Shown here: piece after piece, positions 37,096-45,817 of the stretch
Layout of the letters: the number at the start of each line of letters is the position of its first letter
Numbering within the stretch: the first letter of the stretch is position 1
From: Streptomyces sp. SID8374
Lineage (GTDB): Bacteria > Actinomycetota > Actinomycetes > Streptomycetales > Streptomycetaceae
Direction: 5' to 3'
Assembly: GCF_009865135.1 (NCBI RefSeq)
Contig: NZ_WWGH01000001.1
Span: 3,224,001 to 3,288,000 of the forward strand
Length of the DNA stretch: 64,000 bases
Program-made: the position numbers and the translations under genes
The notes under the pieces: generated by a model
Seen by the model: only the letters and a program-made list of their open reading frames with translations
Told to the model about the DNA's origin: nothing
Databases searched by the model: none

Positions 37096-38298
37096 TCAGT
37101 CGGCCGGTTTCAGCGGCAGCAGCGCGCTGATCCGGAAGCCGCCGCCGGGCCGGGGCCCGGCGTCCAGGGTGCCGCCGACCATGCCGACCCGCTCCCGCAT
37201 CCCGATCATCCCGTGCCCGGCGCCGTCCGCGCCGCCGTCCTCGTACAGCTCGTGCGCCGCGCCCCGCCCGTCGTCCTCGACCAGCAGGCCGAGGCCGTCG
37301 TCGAAGTAGACCAGCCGGACGCTGGCCCCGGCGTCGGGGCCGCCGTGCTTGCGGGTGTTGGTGAGGGCTTCCTGCACGATGCGGTACGCGGTCAGCTCCA
37401 CGCCGCTCGGCAGCGGGCGGGCGGTGCCCTCCACCTTGAAGTCCACCGCCAGACCGGTCCGGCGCACCTGGTCGACCAGGTCCTCGATCTGCTCCACGTC
37501 GGGCTGCGGGACGTACTCCCCGCTCTCCCGCGTGTCACCGGTCCGCAGCACCCCCAGCAGCCGCCGCATCTCGGCCAGCGCCTGCCGACCGGTGGAGGAG
37601 ATCGTCTCCAGCGCCTGGCGGGCCTGGTCGGGCGCCGCGTCCATCACGTACGCCGCGCCGTCGGCCTGAACCACCATCACGGACACGTTGTGCGCGACGA
37701 CATCGTGCAGCTCCCGGGCGATCCGGGCCCGCTCGGCGGCCACCGCCACCTTGGACTGGGCCTCGCGCTCCCGCTCCAGCCGGGCGGCGCGCTCCTCCAG
37801 CTGGCTGAAGTAGGCCCGCCGGGTCCGCAGCGAGTCGCCCATCACCCAGGCCAGCACGAACGGCACCGTCATGATCACCGTCACGAAGACCTGCTGGGGC
37901 CAGGAACCGCCCGGCTCGGACTCCCAGCGCACCTGCGACAGGGTGGCCGCCGTCAGGCTGCACACCAGGGCGAGCCGGGAGGCCCAGCGCTCCCCGATCG
38001 TGGCCACCGTGAAGGTGATCACCAGCATCGCGAAGTTCCCGATGCCCGGCCGGACGTCGAAGAGCAACTGGCAGACGCCCACCGCGATGGCGAGCAGCAG
38101 CATCTTCTCGGGGACGCGTCGGCGCAGCGCCACCACGGTGGAGAGGCCGAGCGCAACCGGAATCGAGAGGATCTCCTCCCGCCCGGCGTCGTACATGCCC
38201 GACGCCATCGACATGCCGGAGAGCCCGAGGAGGACGACCGCCCAGAAGACGTCGACGCCCGTCGGGTGTCTGCGGAGAAAATCGTAGAGGCGCTGCAC
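37096..38298 (-). CDS. HisKA_3-type sensor histidine kinase
   Basis: The kinase (400 residues) has a membrane region of about five hydrophobic helices in residues 10-165 and no large extracellular loop. A coiled coil (SQLEERAARLEREREAQSKV) follows, then the HisKA_3 domain with the phospho-His in ARELHDVVAHNVSV, and HATPase_c at the end (EALTNTRKHGG, LLVEDDGRG, GHGMIGMRERV). This is the DesK/LiaS class. The GTG at 38298 begins VQRLYDFLRRHP; a longer frame adds Pro/Arg-rich sequence without family character. The signal is unknown, but envelope or membrane stress is common for this topology, and the TmrB-like neighbour fits. Confidence 0.93.
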   Translation of the reverse strand: MQRLYDFLRRHPTGVDVFWAVVLLGLSGMSMASGMYDAGREEILSIPVALGLSTVVALRRRVPEKMLLLAIAVGVCQLLFDVRPGIGNFAMLVITFTVATIGERWASRLALVCSLTAATLSQVRWESEPGGSWPQQVFVTVIMTVPFVLAWVMGDSLRTRRAYFSQLEERAARLEREREAQSKVAVAAERARIARELHDVVAHNVSVMVVQADGAAYVMDAAPDQARQALETISSTGRQALAEMRRLLGVLRTGDTRESGEYVPQPDVEQIEDLVDQVRRTGLAVDFKVEGTARPLPSGVELTAYRIVQEALTNTRKHGGPDAGASVRLVYFDDGLGLLVEDDGRGAAHELYEDGGADGAGHGMIGMRERVGMVGGTLDAGPRPGGGFRISALLPLKPAD

Positions 38299-38393
38299 GT
38301 AGCCAGCGTAAGGACAGTGGATAGGTGCCCGGGTCAACCGGAGGGTCGATCCAGATCCGGGGACCGTACTCCCCAAGGTGGAGACTGGCCCAC

Positions 38394-39428
38394 ATGACGG
38401 AGGAGTGGCGCGGGTGGCGAGAGGCGGCACAGGCCGCCCTCTACGGGGACGAGGGCTTCTACCGGAGCCCGGTCCGGAGCCCGGAGGGGCCGGCGGGCCA
38501 CTTCCGTACGTCGGTCCACGCATCGCCCCTGTTCGCGCGGGCGGTCGCCGGGCTGCTGGCCCGGACCGCCGAGGAGCTGGGCGTCGGCACGGTCGCCCTG
38601 GTGGACGTGGGGGCCGGGCGCGGCGAGCTGCTGGCCGGGGTGCTCGCCGCCGTCCCGGAGGGGCTGGAGGTGATCCCGTACGGGGTGGAGGTCGCCGCCC
38701 GCCCGGCAGGTCTTGACCCCCGCGTCGTCTGGTGCGCCGAGCCGCCCCCCGGCGTCACCGGCCTGCTCTTCGCCAACGAGTGGCTGGACAACGTGCCGGT
38801 GGACGTGGCGGAGGTGGACGGGGACGGCGTCGCCCGGTACGTGGAGGTGCGGTCCTCGGACGGTGCCGAGCGGCTGGGCGCTCCGGTGGCCGGGGCCGAT
38901 GCCGCGTGGCTGGAGCGGTGGTGGCCGCCGGCCTCGCCCGGTGAGCGGGCGGAGATCGGACGGCCCCGGGATGAGGCGTGGGCGCGGGCGGTGGGTTCGC
39001 TGGCGGCCGGGGTGGCGGTGGCGGTGGACTACGCGCATGTACGGGGCGGGCGGCCGCCCTTCGGGACGCTGACCGGGTTCCGGGGCGGGCGGGAGGTGCG
39101 GCCGGTGCCGGACGGGTCGTGCGACCTGACCGCGCATGTGGCGCTGGACGCGTGCGCGGCGGCGGTGGACCAGGGGACGGCGGAGCTCACCGACCAGCGG
39201 GCGGCGCTCGGGCGGCTGGGGGTCTCCGGGGAGCGGCCGCCGCTGAGTCTGGCCGCCTCCGATCCGGCCGCGTACGTACGGGCCCTGTCCTCGGCGGGCG
39301 AGGCGGCGGAGCTGACCGCGCGCGGCGGGCTCGGCGACTTCGGGTGGCTGCTGCACCGGGTGGGGGCGGCGGGGCGGTGCACGGGTGACCCTCGGGCAGT
39401 GCACGGGCGGCCGCCGGAGCGCGGGTAA
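38394..39428 (+). CDS. MidA/NDUFAF7-type (DUF185) SAM-dependent methyltransferase
   Basis: This 344-residue class I methyltransferase has motif [19 protein letters not shown] (about 69-86). It shows MidA-family hallmarks: [19 protein letters not shown] near 40, [15 protein letters not shown] near 125, VAVDYAHV near 210 and [20 protein letters not shown] followed by LTAHV near 225-250. Mitochondrial NDUFAF7 of this family dimethylates an arginine of complex I subunit NDUFS2, the NuoD homologue. Here the gene lies 39 nt upstream of a nuoD paralogue, which argues for the same enzyme-substrate pair. The ATG at 38394 was chosen over an upstream GTG-like start that adds 23 unrelated residues. Confidence 0.87.
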   Translation: MTEEWRGWREAAQAALYGDEGFYRSPVRSPEGPAGHFRTSVHASPLFARAVAGLLARTAEELGVGTVALVDVGAGRGELLAGVLAAVPEGLEVIPYGVEVAARPAGLDPRVVWCAEPPPGVTGLLFANEWLDNVPVDVAEVDGDGVARYVEVRSSDGAERLGAPVAGADAAWLERWWPPASPGERAEIGRPRDEAWARAVGSLAAGVAVAVDYAHVRGGRPPFGTLTGFRGGREVRPVPDGSCDLTAHVALDACAAAVDQGTAELTDQRAALGRLGVSGERPPLSLAASDPAAYVRALSSAGEAAELTARGGLGDFGWLLHRVGAAGRCTGDPRAVHGRPPERG

Positions 39429-39467
39429 CCGCCCTGGCACGGCGGCGGTCAGGGAATACTGGCCCCC

Positions 39468-40610
39468 ATGACGGAGACGACCATCGGCATCGGCGGCGCG
39501 GCGGAGAGCACCGACATGGTGCTGAACATCGGCCCGCAGCACCCCTCCACGCACGGGGTGCTCCGGCTCCGGATCGTCCTGGACGGCGAACGCGTCCAGC
39601 ACGCCGAGCCGGTCATCGGCTATATGCACCGGGGCGCGGAGAAGCTCTTCGAGGCGCGCGACTACCGGCAGATCATCATGCTGGCCAACCGCCACGACTG
39701 GCTCTCCGCGTTCTCGAACGAGCTGGGCGTCGTGATGGCCGTGGAGCGCATGCTCGGCATGGAGGTGCCCGAGCGCGCGGTCTGGACGCGTACGCTGCTC
39801 GCCGAGCTGAACCGGGTCCTCAACCACCTGATGTTCCTCGGCTCCTACCCCCTCGAACTGGGCGGCATCACCCCGGTGTTCCACGCCTTCCGGGAGCGCG
39901 AGGAGCTCCAGGCGGTGATGGAGGAGGTCTCCGGCGGCCGGATGCACTACATGTTCAACCGGGTCGGCGGGCTCAAGGAGGACGTACCGGCGGGCTGGTC
40001 GGGCCGGGTCCGGGACGCCGTCGCCTCGGTCCGCTCCCGGATGGGCGTGTACGAGAACCTGGTCCTCGGCAACGAGATCTTCCGGGCCCGTACGCGCGGT
40101 GTCGGCGTGCTCTCCGCCGAAGCCGTGCACGCGTACGGGGTGTCGGGGCCGATCGCGCGCGCCTCCGGCGTCGACTTCGACCTGCGGCGCGACGAGCCGT
40201 ACCTCGCGTACGGGGAGCTCCAGGACACCTTGAAGGTGGTCACCCGGACCGAGGGCGACTGCCTGGCCCGCTTCGAGTGCCTGCTGGAGCAGACCCTCAA
40301 CTCCCTTGACCTGGCGGACGCGTGCCTGGACCGGATGGCCGGGCTGGAGCCGGGGCCGGTCAACCAGCGGCTGCCCAAGGTGCTGAAGGCGCCCGAGGGC
40401 CACACGTACGCCTGGACGGAGAACCCGCTCGGCCTCAACGGCTACTACCTGGTCTCCAAGGGCGAGAAGACCCCGTACCGGCTGAAGCTGCGCTCCGCCT
40501 CCTTCAACAACATCCAGGCGCTCACCGAGCTGCTGCCGGGGACGCTGGTCTCCGACATGGTGGCGATCCTGGGGTCGCTCTTCTTCGTGGTCGGGGACAT
40601 CGACAAGTAG
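39468..40610 (+). CDS. nuoD2: NADH-quinone oxidoreductase subunit D paralogue (NuoD2)
   Basis: This 380-residue 49-kDa-subunit homologue starts in [16 protein letters not shown] and keeps [17 protein letters not shown] (Arg55 in the HRG motif near cluster N2), [20 protein letters not shown] and the C-terminal [25 protein letters not shown]. No other nuo genes are nearby. It therefore looks like the second, stand-alone NuoD of Streptomyces instead of part of the 14-gene operon. It may form an alternative complex I or a hydrogenase-like assembly. The MidA-type methyltransferase immediately upstream is its likely modifier. Confidence 0.93.
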   Translation: MTETTIGIGGAAESTDMVLNIGPQHPSTHGVLRLRIVLDGERVQHAEPVIGYMHRGAEKLFEARDYRQIIMLANRHDWLSAFSNELGVVMAVERMLGMEVPERAVWTRTLLAELNRVLNHLMFLGSYPLELGGITPVFHAFREREELQAVMEEVSGGRMHYMFNRVGGLKEDVPAGWSGRVRDAVASVRSRMGVYENLVLGNEIFRARTRGVGVLSAEAVHAYGVSGPIARASGVDFDLRRDEPYLAYGELQDTLKVVTRTEGDCLARFECLLEQTLNSLDLADACLDRMAGLEPGPVNQRLPKVLKAPEGHTYAWTENPLGLNGYYLVSKGEKTPYRLKLRSASFNNIQALTELLPGTLVSDMVAILGSLFFVVGDIDK

Positions 40611-40654
40611 CGGCCCGCTTCTCCGAGCTCAGGAGGCGGCGCGCTCCTCCGGGC

Positions 40655-41833
40655 TCAGGAGACCGCGCCGCGCAGCTCCGCCACGTCGATCTGCTCGGTC
40701 TCGTCGTGCGCGGTGAGGTCGATGACCTTGCCCACGGCCCGGTTCTGCACGGCTCCCGTGCGGTGGGCGGCGAGCGCCTCCTCGCCGACGACGTCCGCGA
40801 GGTCCTCGTTCTGCACGGACTCGATCGCGGCGTTCGCCTTCTGGGCGTTCTGGGTGCCGAAGAAGTCGAAGCTGCCCTGGGGGGCGAGATGGCGGCGGGC
40901 CGCGGCGTACGGCACGACGGCCGAGGCGGCGGGGACCGTACGCGGCACGTGCACAGGCACGTTGGAGGCCTGGGGCCGGGCGCCGAGGGCCAGGGGCTGG
41001 ACCTGCGCGGCCGGGGCGACCGGGGCCGGAGCGGCGGGAGCCGGGGCCGACGTGGCCGGAGCCTGAGCGGCGGGGGCCTGGGGCTCCGGAGCCGGAGCGG
41101 CGGAGGCCGGGGGGAGCGCGGCCGGGGCTGGCGGGGTGGTCGACGGGCGGCGGTGCTGGGCGTGCTGGTGGTGCTCACCCGCCCCGGTGGCCACCGCGTC
41201 CTTCCCCTGCGGGCCTTCCCCCTCCGCACCTTGCTCCGCGCTCCGCTCGGCGGCCTCGGCGCGGCGGGCCTTCTGGAGTGCGGCGTTACGGGTGAGGTTG
41301 AGCAGGGCCTCGTCCGCGCGGCGGTAGGCGTCCGGGGTGGGCGTCGACCGTCCGGTGGGCAGCTCGGCGGGCGTGGCGGCGGCCTCGATGGCGAGCTGCC
41401 TGCGGCCCTCCAGCGCACTGGCCCGCTCGGTCTCGGCGTTGGCGTACCGGCGCAGCAGGCCCGCGTGCTCGCCGCGCAGTCCGGCGAGCTCCACCCGCTT
41501 GCGGCGGAGCTTGGTCTCCAGACGGGTGCGCAGCTCGCGCGACTCCTCCAGATCCTGCTCCAGCTCGGCTATCCGCTCCTCGGCCCGCCACTCGTCCCGG
41601 GTGCGGGCCCGCTCCAGCTCGGCGACCCGCAGCCCCGCCGCCCGGTCCCAGCTGCGCATCAGATACGCGCCGGTCAGGGCGGCGGCGGCCACGGCGGCCA
41701 CCAGGCCGCGCAGGGCGAGGGGTTCGGCGAGGAACCAGGCGCCGGAAGCACCGACGACCGACACTCCCGCCACCACGGAGGGCGGCAGGATTCTGTGAAG
41801 GGGTGGCGAATGGCGGTGGCGTCCACGTGGCAT
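40655..41833 (-). CDS. Membrane-anchored coiled-coil protein, unknown function
   Basis: About 392 residues. Two hydrophobic segments lie near the N-terminus (VVAGVSVVGASGAWFLA, LRGLVAAVAAAALTGAYLM). A coiled coil of about 90 residues follows (WDRAAGLRVAELERARTRDE, LEQDLEESRELRTRLETKLR), then a long Ala/Pro-rich linker with APAP-type repeats and a conserved-looking C-terminal segment (FDFFGTQNAQKANAAIESVQ, VIDLTAHDETEQIDVAELRG). The segment after the helices is probably cytosolic. The ATG at 41833 is preferred; one ten codons upstream is possible. The architecture suggests a structural or scaffold role, not an enzyme. Confidence 0.8.
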   Translation of the reverse strand: MPRGRHRHSPPLHRILPPSVVAGVSVVGASGAWFLAEPLALRGLVAAVAAAALTGAYLMRSWDRAAGLRVAELERARTRDEWRAEERIAELEQDLEESRELRTRLETKLRRKRVELAGLRGEHAGLLRRYANAETERASALEGRRQLAIEAAATPAELPTGRSTPTPDAYRRADEALLNLTRNAALQKARRAEAAERSAEQGAEGEGPQGKDAVATGAGEHHQHAQHRRPSTTPPAPAALPPASAAPAPEPQAPAAQAPATSAPAPAAPAPVAPAAQVQPLALGARPQASNVPVHVPRTVPAASAVVPYAAARRHLAPQGSFDFFGTQNAQKANAAIESVQNEDLADVVGEEALAAHRTGAVQNRAVGKVIDLTAHDETEQIDVAELRGAVS

Positions 41834-41974
41834 GGCCTGAAATTTACCGTGTGTACGCGCCACTTGGGGGGCCGCCCGGCAATCTTTCCCGGCCGGTTAC
41901 CTGACGGCCCCCCGAGGCCCCCTACTTCTTGATCGAGAACTCTCCCTGACCGGCCCTTGCTTCTTGATCGGGCC

Positions 41975-42946
41975 TTACTTCTCGATCAGGCCCTTCGACT
42001 CCAGATACTCCTTCGCCACATCGGTCGGCTTCGCGCGCTCGGCGTCGACCTTGCGGTTCAGCTCGGCGAGATCTTCCGTGGTCAGCGTGTCGGTGAGCTT
42101 TCCGAGCGCCTCGGCGATCTCCGGTGCGCCCGCGTCCTTGGCATTGAGGACCGGCAGGACGTTGTCGGCGTTCTGGAGCTTCTTGTCGTCCTCCAGGAAG
42201 ACCAGCCCGTCCAGCACCGCGTCCGTGGTGGTCGTCAGGACCAGCTCGACCTTGCCGTCGCGGACGGCCTGCTTGGACTGCGGGGTGCCGACGCCCTTGG
42301 GGTCGATACCCGTGACGTCGATGCCGTACGTCTTCTTCAGACCGGGTGCGCAGAAGGGCCGCACCTCGCACTCGTCGCCCGCCGCGATCTTCACCTTGAG
42401 CTTCGACTTTCCGAGATCGGAAAGGGTCGTGAGCTTGTTCTTCTCGGCGAATTCCTTGGAGACCGCGAAGGCGTTCTGGTCGACGGCCTTCCCGGCCGGG
42501 AGCACCTTGAGCCCGAGCGGGGTGGCGAGCTTCTCCAGGGCGGCGACCGTGGCGGCGGCGTCCCCGGAGGCGAGGGGGTTGGCCTGGGCCTTCTCCGCCC
42601 CGTTCACCTTGGCGTTGAGGAATTCGGTGATCGTGGCCGCGTATTCGGGTACGACGTCGATCTCGCCCTTCTCCAGCGAGGGCTCGTACAGCTCACGGTT
42701 CTTCACCGTGGTGATCGAGGTGTCGTACCCGGCGTCGCCCAGGATCTGTGCGTACAGCTCGGCGAGCACCTTCGACTCGGTGAACGAGGCCGAGCCGACG
42801 ACGAGCGAGCCCTTCTTGCTGTCGCCCGAGGAGCCCGAGCCGCCGCCCTTCTCCTTCTCCAGGCTGTCGCCGCCGCAGGCCGCCAGCGACCCTGTCAGCG
42901 CCACGATGCCGATGACCGCTCCGGCTATCCGCGAGGTCCTGCTCAT
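41975..42946 (-). CDS. Glycine betaine/carnitine/choline-type ABC substrate-binding lipoprotein
   Basis: This 323-residue OpuAC-type solute-binding lipoprotein has a signal peptide (SRIAGAVIGIVALTGSLAAC) with Cys at the lipobox LAAC. A Gly/Ser/Lys-rich linker is followed by the mature domain (SLVVGSASFTESKVLAELYA, GDAGYDTSITTVKNRELYEP, IDVVPEYAATITEFLNAKV, ending AKEYLESKGLIEK). It binds quaternary-ammonium osmolytes for import. The ATG at 42946 gives a normal signal peptide. It is the last gene of the permease-permease-SBP unit. Three near-copies of its final codons are present around the stop (41923-41990). Confidence 0.93.
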   Translation of the reverse strand: MSRTSRIAGAVIGIVALTGSLAACGGDSLEKEKGGGSGSSGDSKKGSLVVGSASFTESKVLAELYAQILGDAGYDTSITTVKNRELYEPSLEKGEIDVVPEYAATITEFLNAKVNGAEKAQANPLASGDAAATVAALEKLATPLGLKVLPAGKAVDQNAFAVSKEFAEKNKLTTLSDLGKSKLKVKIAAGDECEVRPFCAPGLKKTYGIDVTGIDPKGVGTPQSKQAVRDGKVELVLTTTTDAVLDGLVFLEDDKKLQNADNVLPVLNAKDAGAPEIAEALGKLTDTLTTEDLAELNRKVDAERAKPTDVAKEYLESKGLIEK

Positions 42947-43021
42947 GTCTGTTCTCCGTCCGAACCGAAAAAGGGTGACCAAAGGTGACCAAAAAGGAAG
43001 TTGATGAGCCGCCGGGCCCCG

Positions 43022-43696
43022 TCACGCGGTCCGGCGGCGGCGCAGCGGTGACAGCATCCGGTCCAGCGCCACCAGCACCCCCTCCACCAGCAGGGCCAGG
43101 CCGGCGACGAGGATCGCGCCCGCGAAGACCTGTGCGGTGTCGTAGGTGTTGAACCCGGCGGTGATGATCCGGCCGAGGCCGCCGAGACCGACCATGGCGG
43201 CGATCGAGGCGGTGGCCACGACCTGGACGGCGGCGGAGCGCAGCCCGGTCATGATCATCGGGTAGGCGAGCGGCAGCTCCACCCGGACGAAGAGCTGCCC
43301 GCCGGACATCCCCATGCCCCGGGCGGCCTCCACCACGGACCGGTCCACCTCCCGCATGCCCACATAGGCGTTGGTCAGCAGCGGGGGTACGGCGAACAGC
43401 ACCAGCGCGATGATCGTGGGCCAGTACCCCGAGTTGCGCAGGGGCGTGACCATGAAGAGGGCCAGCACCGCGAAGACCGGGACGGCCCGCCCCACGTTGG
43501 AGACGTTGACCGCGAGCGCGCCGCCCTTGCCCAGGTGCCCCAGGTAGAGGGCGAGCGGCAGGGCGATGGCGCAGGCCACCGCGAGGGCGACCCCGCTGAC
43601 GTACAGATGCTCGCCGAGCCGGTGCGCGGCTCCGCCGTCGCCCGACCAGTTGGCCCCGGTGGTCAGCCAGGTCCAGGCATCGCCGATGACTCCCAC
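43022..43696 (-). CDS. ABC transporter permease, betaine-type (ProW/OpuB-like)
   Basis: This 224-residue permease has about five transmembrane helices (for example VSGVALAVACAIALPLALYL and ALVLFAVPPLLTNAYVGM). It carries the EAA loop signature EVDRSVVEAARGMGMSGGQLFVRVELPLAYP that docks with the ATPase. It lies 3 nt downstream of the other permease gene, so the two form a heterodimeric channel, with the SBP gene next (75 nt). Confidence 0.93.
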   Translation of the reverse strand: MGVIGDAWTWLTTGANWSGDGGAAHRLGEHLYVSGVALAVACAIALPLALYLGHLGKGGALAVNVSNVGRAVPVFAVLALFMVTPLRNSGYWPTIIALVLFAVPPLLTNAYVGMREVDRSVVEAARGMGMSGGQLFVRVELPLAYPMIMTGLRSAAVQVVATASIAAMVGLGGLGRIITAGFNTYDTAQVFAGAILVAGLALLVEGVLVALDRMLSPLRRRRTA

Positions 43697-43699
43697 GGG

Positions 43700-44500
43700 T
43701 CAGCCCGCCTCCACCTTCGCCGGGGCGGGTATGCCCGCCGGACCGCCGGAGCCGCCGGAACCTTCCGTGGCACCGCCCGGGCCGCCGGAACCGTCACCGC
43801 CGCCCGCACCCGTACGCGTATCCCCCGCCTTGGCGGATATACGCGTCCAGGGCGTCAGCAGCCGCTGGAGGCCGAGGAGCAGCAGGTCGGCCGTGACCGC
43901 GAGCAGCACGCACAGGACGGAGGCGGCGAGCACCTGGGCCTTGAAGAAGCTCGGCAGCGCGTCCTCGATGAGATTGCCGAGGCCGCCCTTGCCGACGAGC
44001 GAGCCGACCGTGGTCAGCGCGACCGTCGACACGGTGGCTATGCGCAGCCCCGCCATCAGCGCGGGCAGCGCCAGTGGGAGCTCCACCTCCCACAGCAGCC
44101 GCCACGGCCCGTATCCCATGCCCCGGGCGGCCTCCTTGGCCTCCTCGGGGACGGCTTCGAGGCCGGCCAGGATGTTCCGTACGAGGATGGTGAGCGAATA
44201 GAGCACCAGGCCCGTGACGACGAGCGCGGCGGAGAGCCCGAACAGGGGCAGCAGCAGCGAGAACATCGCCAGCGAGGGCACGGTGTAGAGGACCGTGGTC
44301 AGCCCGAGCACCGGTCCGGCGAAGCCGCGGCCCCGGCGGGCGAGCAGCGCCAGCGGAAAGGCGACCGCGAGCCCGATGAGCACCGAGACGACCGTGATCC
44401 CGATGTGCTGCACGGTGGCGTCGATCAGCTCCTGGCTCCGGGAGCGCAGATACTCGCCGCAGATCCAGTCGTTCGTCGCCAGGCAGTTCGCCTCGGCCAT
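43700..44500 (-). CDS. ABC transporter permease, betaine-type (second subunit)
   Basis: This 266-residue permease has about five or six transmembrane helices (GITVVSVLIGLAVAFPLALL, LYTVPSLAMFSLLLPLFGLS) and the EAA loop VPEEAKEAARGMGYGPWRLL. The C-terminus after about residue 220 is a Gly/Ser-rich tail (GGDGSGGPGGATEGSGGSGG) unusual for the family. The ATG at 44500 begins MAEANCLATNDWICGEYLRS; a 26-residue longer version is less likely. It heads the minus-strand transporter unit and is divergent from the ATPase gene. Confidence 0.92.
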   Translation of the reverse strand: MAEANCLATNDWICGEYLRSRSQELIDATVQHIGITVVSVLIGLAVAFPLALLARRGRGFAGPVLGLTTVLYTVPSLAMFSLLLPLFGLSAALVVTGLVLYSLTILVRNILAGLEAVPEEAKEAARGMGYGPWRLLWEVELPLALPALMAGLRIATVSTVALTTVGSLVGKGGLGNLIEDALPSFFKAQVLAASVLCVLLAVTADLLLLGLQRLLTPWTRISAKAGDTRTGAGGGDGSGGPGGATEGSGGSGGPAGIPAPAKVEAG

Positions 44501-44641
44501 CGCGCCCCCACCTCCCGTTTCCCCTGTCGCGCCCGTGTCGAACTGATGCCTGGCGAGCCTATCCTCGACCACTGACAATCACGGATGCTGTCGCATTCCG
44601 GCAACATGCCCTTCACAGAACGCCCTCCACAATGGGGAACC

Positions 44642-45808
44642 ATGATCCGTTTCGAGCACGTCACCAAGCGGTACGCGGACGGCACCACCGCCGTCGACGA
44701 CCTTTCGTTCGAGGTCGCCGAGGGTGAACTGGTCACGCTCGTCGGACCTTCCGGATGCGGCAAGACGACCACCATGAAGATGGTGAACCGGCTGATCGAA
44801 CCGACCGAGGGCACGATATTCCTCGACGGGGACGACATATCCGCCATCGACCCCGTCGAACTCCGCCGCCGCATCGGCTATGTGATCCAGCAGGTGGGCC
44901 TCTTCCCGCACAAGACGGTGCTGGAGAACACCGCGACCGTCCCCCATCTCCTGGGCTGGAAGCGCGGAAAGGGACGCGAACGCGCCGCCGAACTCCTCGA
45001 CCTCGTCGGACTCGACCCTTCCGTCTACGGCGACCGCTATCCGGAACAGCTCTCCGGCGGACAGCGCCAGCGCGTCGGGGTGGCCCGCGCCCTGGCCGCC
45101 GACCCGCCCGTCCTGCTGATGGACGAGCCTTTCGGCGCGGTCGACCCGGTGGTCCGCGAACGGCTCCAGAACGAATTCCTGAAACTCCAGGCCCAGGTCC
45201 GTAAAACCGTCCTCTTCGTCACCCACGACATCGAGGAGGCCGTCCGCCTCGGCGACCGGATCGCGGTGTACGGGCAGGGCCGCATCGACCAGTTCGACTC
45301 CCCCGCCACCGTCCTCGGCGCCCCCGCCACCCCGTACGTGGCCGACTTCGTCGGCGCCGACCGCGGGCTCAAGCGGCTCTCGGTGACCCCGATCGAGGAG
45401 AGCGACCTCGACCAGCCCCCGGTCGTCCACCTCGACGACTCCCTCGCCGAGGCCACCGCACGCCTCCGGTCCGAGGGCGCCCGGTGGGCCGTGGTCCTGG
45501 ACGGCCGGGACAACCTGCACGGCTGGATCCCCGCCGAGGCGGCCACCGCCGCGAAGGGCACCGTCCGCGAGCACGCCCGCCGGATGGAGGCCTGGCTCCC
45601 GCTCGGCGCCCCGCTCAAGCAGGCGTTCTCCACGATGCTCCAGCACGACGCCGGCTGGATCGCGGTCATCGACAAGGAGAGCGAGGGCCGCTTCCTCGGC
45701 GTGCTGACCCCTGCCCGGCTGCACGAGGCGCTGCGCCGGTCGATCGACGCCGACGCCCAGGCCGTACCGCGCGCGGAGGTGGCGGTGGAGACCGTCGCCA
45801 CCGCATAG
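44642..45808 (+). CDS. ABC transporter ATP-binding protein, betaine-type (ProV/OpuA-like)
   Basis: This 388-residue ATPase has Walker A GPSGCGKTT near residue 35, Q-loop YVIQQVGLF near 81, the signature LSGGQRQRVG near 137, Walker B PVLLMDEP near 157 and the switch His in FVTHDIEEA near 190. A C-terminal CBS-like regulatory region spans about 250-370 (VVHLDDSLAEATARLRSEGA, WAVVLDGRDNLHGWIPAEA), as in osmosensing OpuA/ProV. The ATG at 44642 begins MIRFEHVTKRYADG. It is transcribed away from its own permeases, so the importer is encoded by two divergent units sharing a 141-nt promoter region. Confidence 0.95.
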   Translation: MIRFEHVTKRYADGTTAVDDLSFEVAEGELVTLVGPSGCGKTTTMKMVNRLIEPTEGTIFLDGDDISAIDPVELRRRIGYVIQQVGLFPHKTVLENTATVPHLLGWKRGKGRERAAELLDLVGLDPSVYGDRYPEQLSGGQRQRVGVARALAADPPVLLMDEPFGAVDPVVRERLQNEFLKLQAQVRKTVLFVTHDIEEAVRLGDRIAVYGQGRIDQFDSPATVLGAPATPYVADFVGADRGLKRLSVTPIEESDLDQPPVVHLDDSLAEATARLRSEGARWAVVLDGRDNLHGWIPAEAATAAKGTVREHARRMEAWLPLGAPLKQAFSTMLQHDAGWIAVIDKESEGRFLGVLTPARLHEALRRSIDADAQAVPRAEVAVETVATA

Positions 45809-45817
45809 CCGGGGGTG

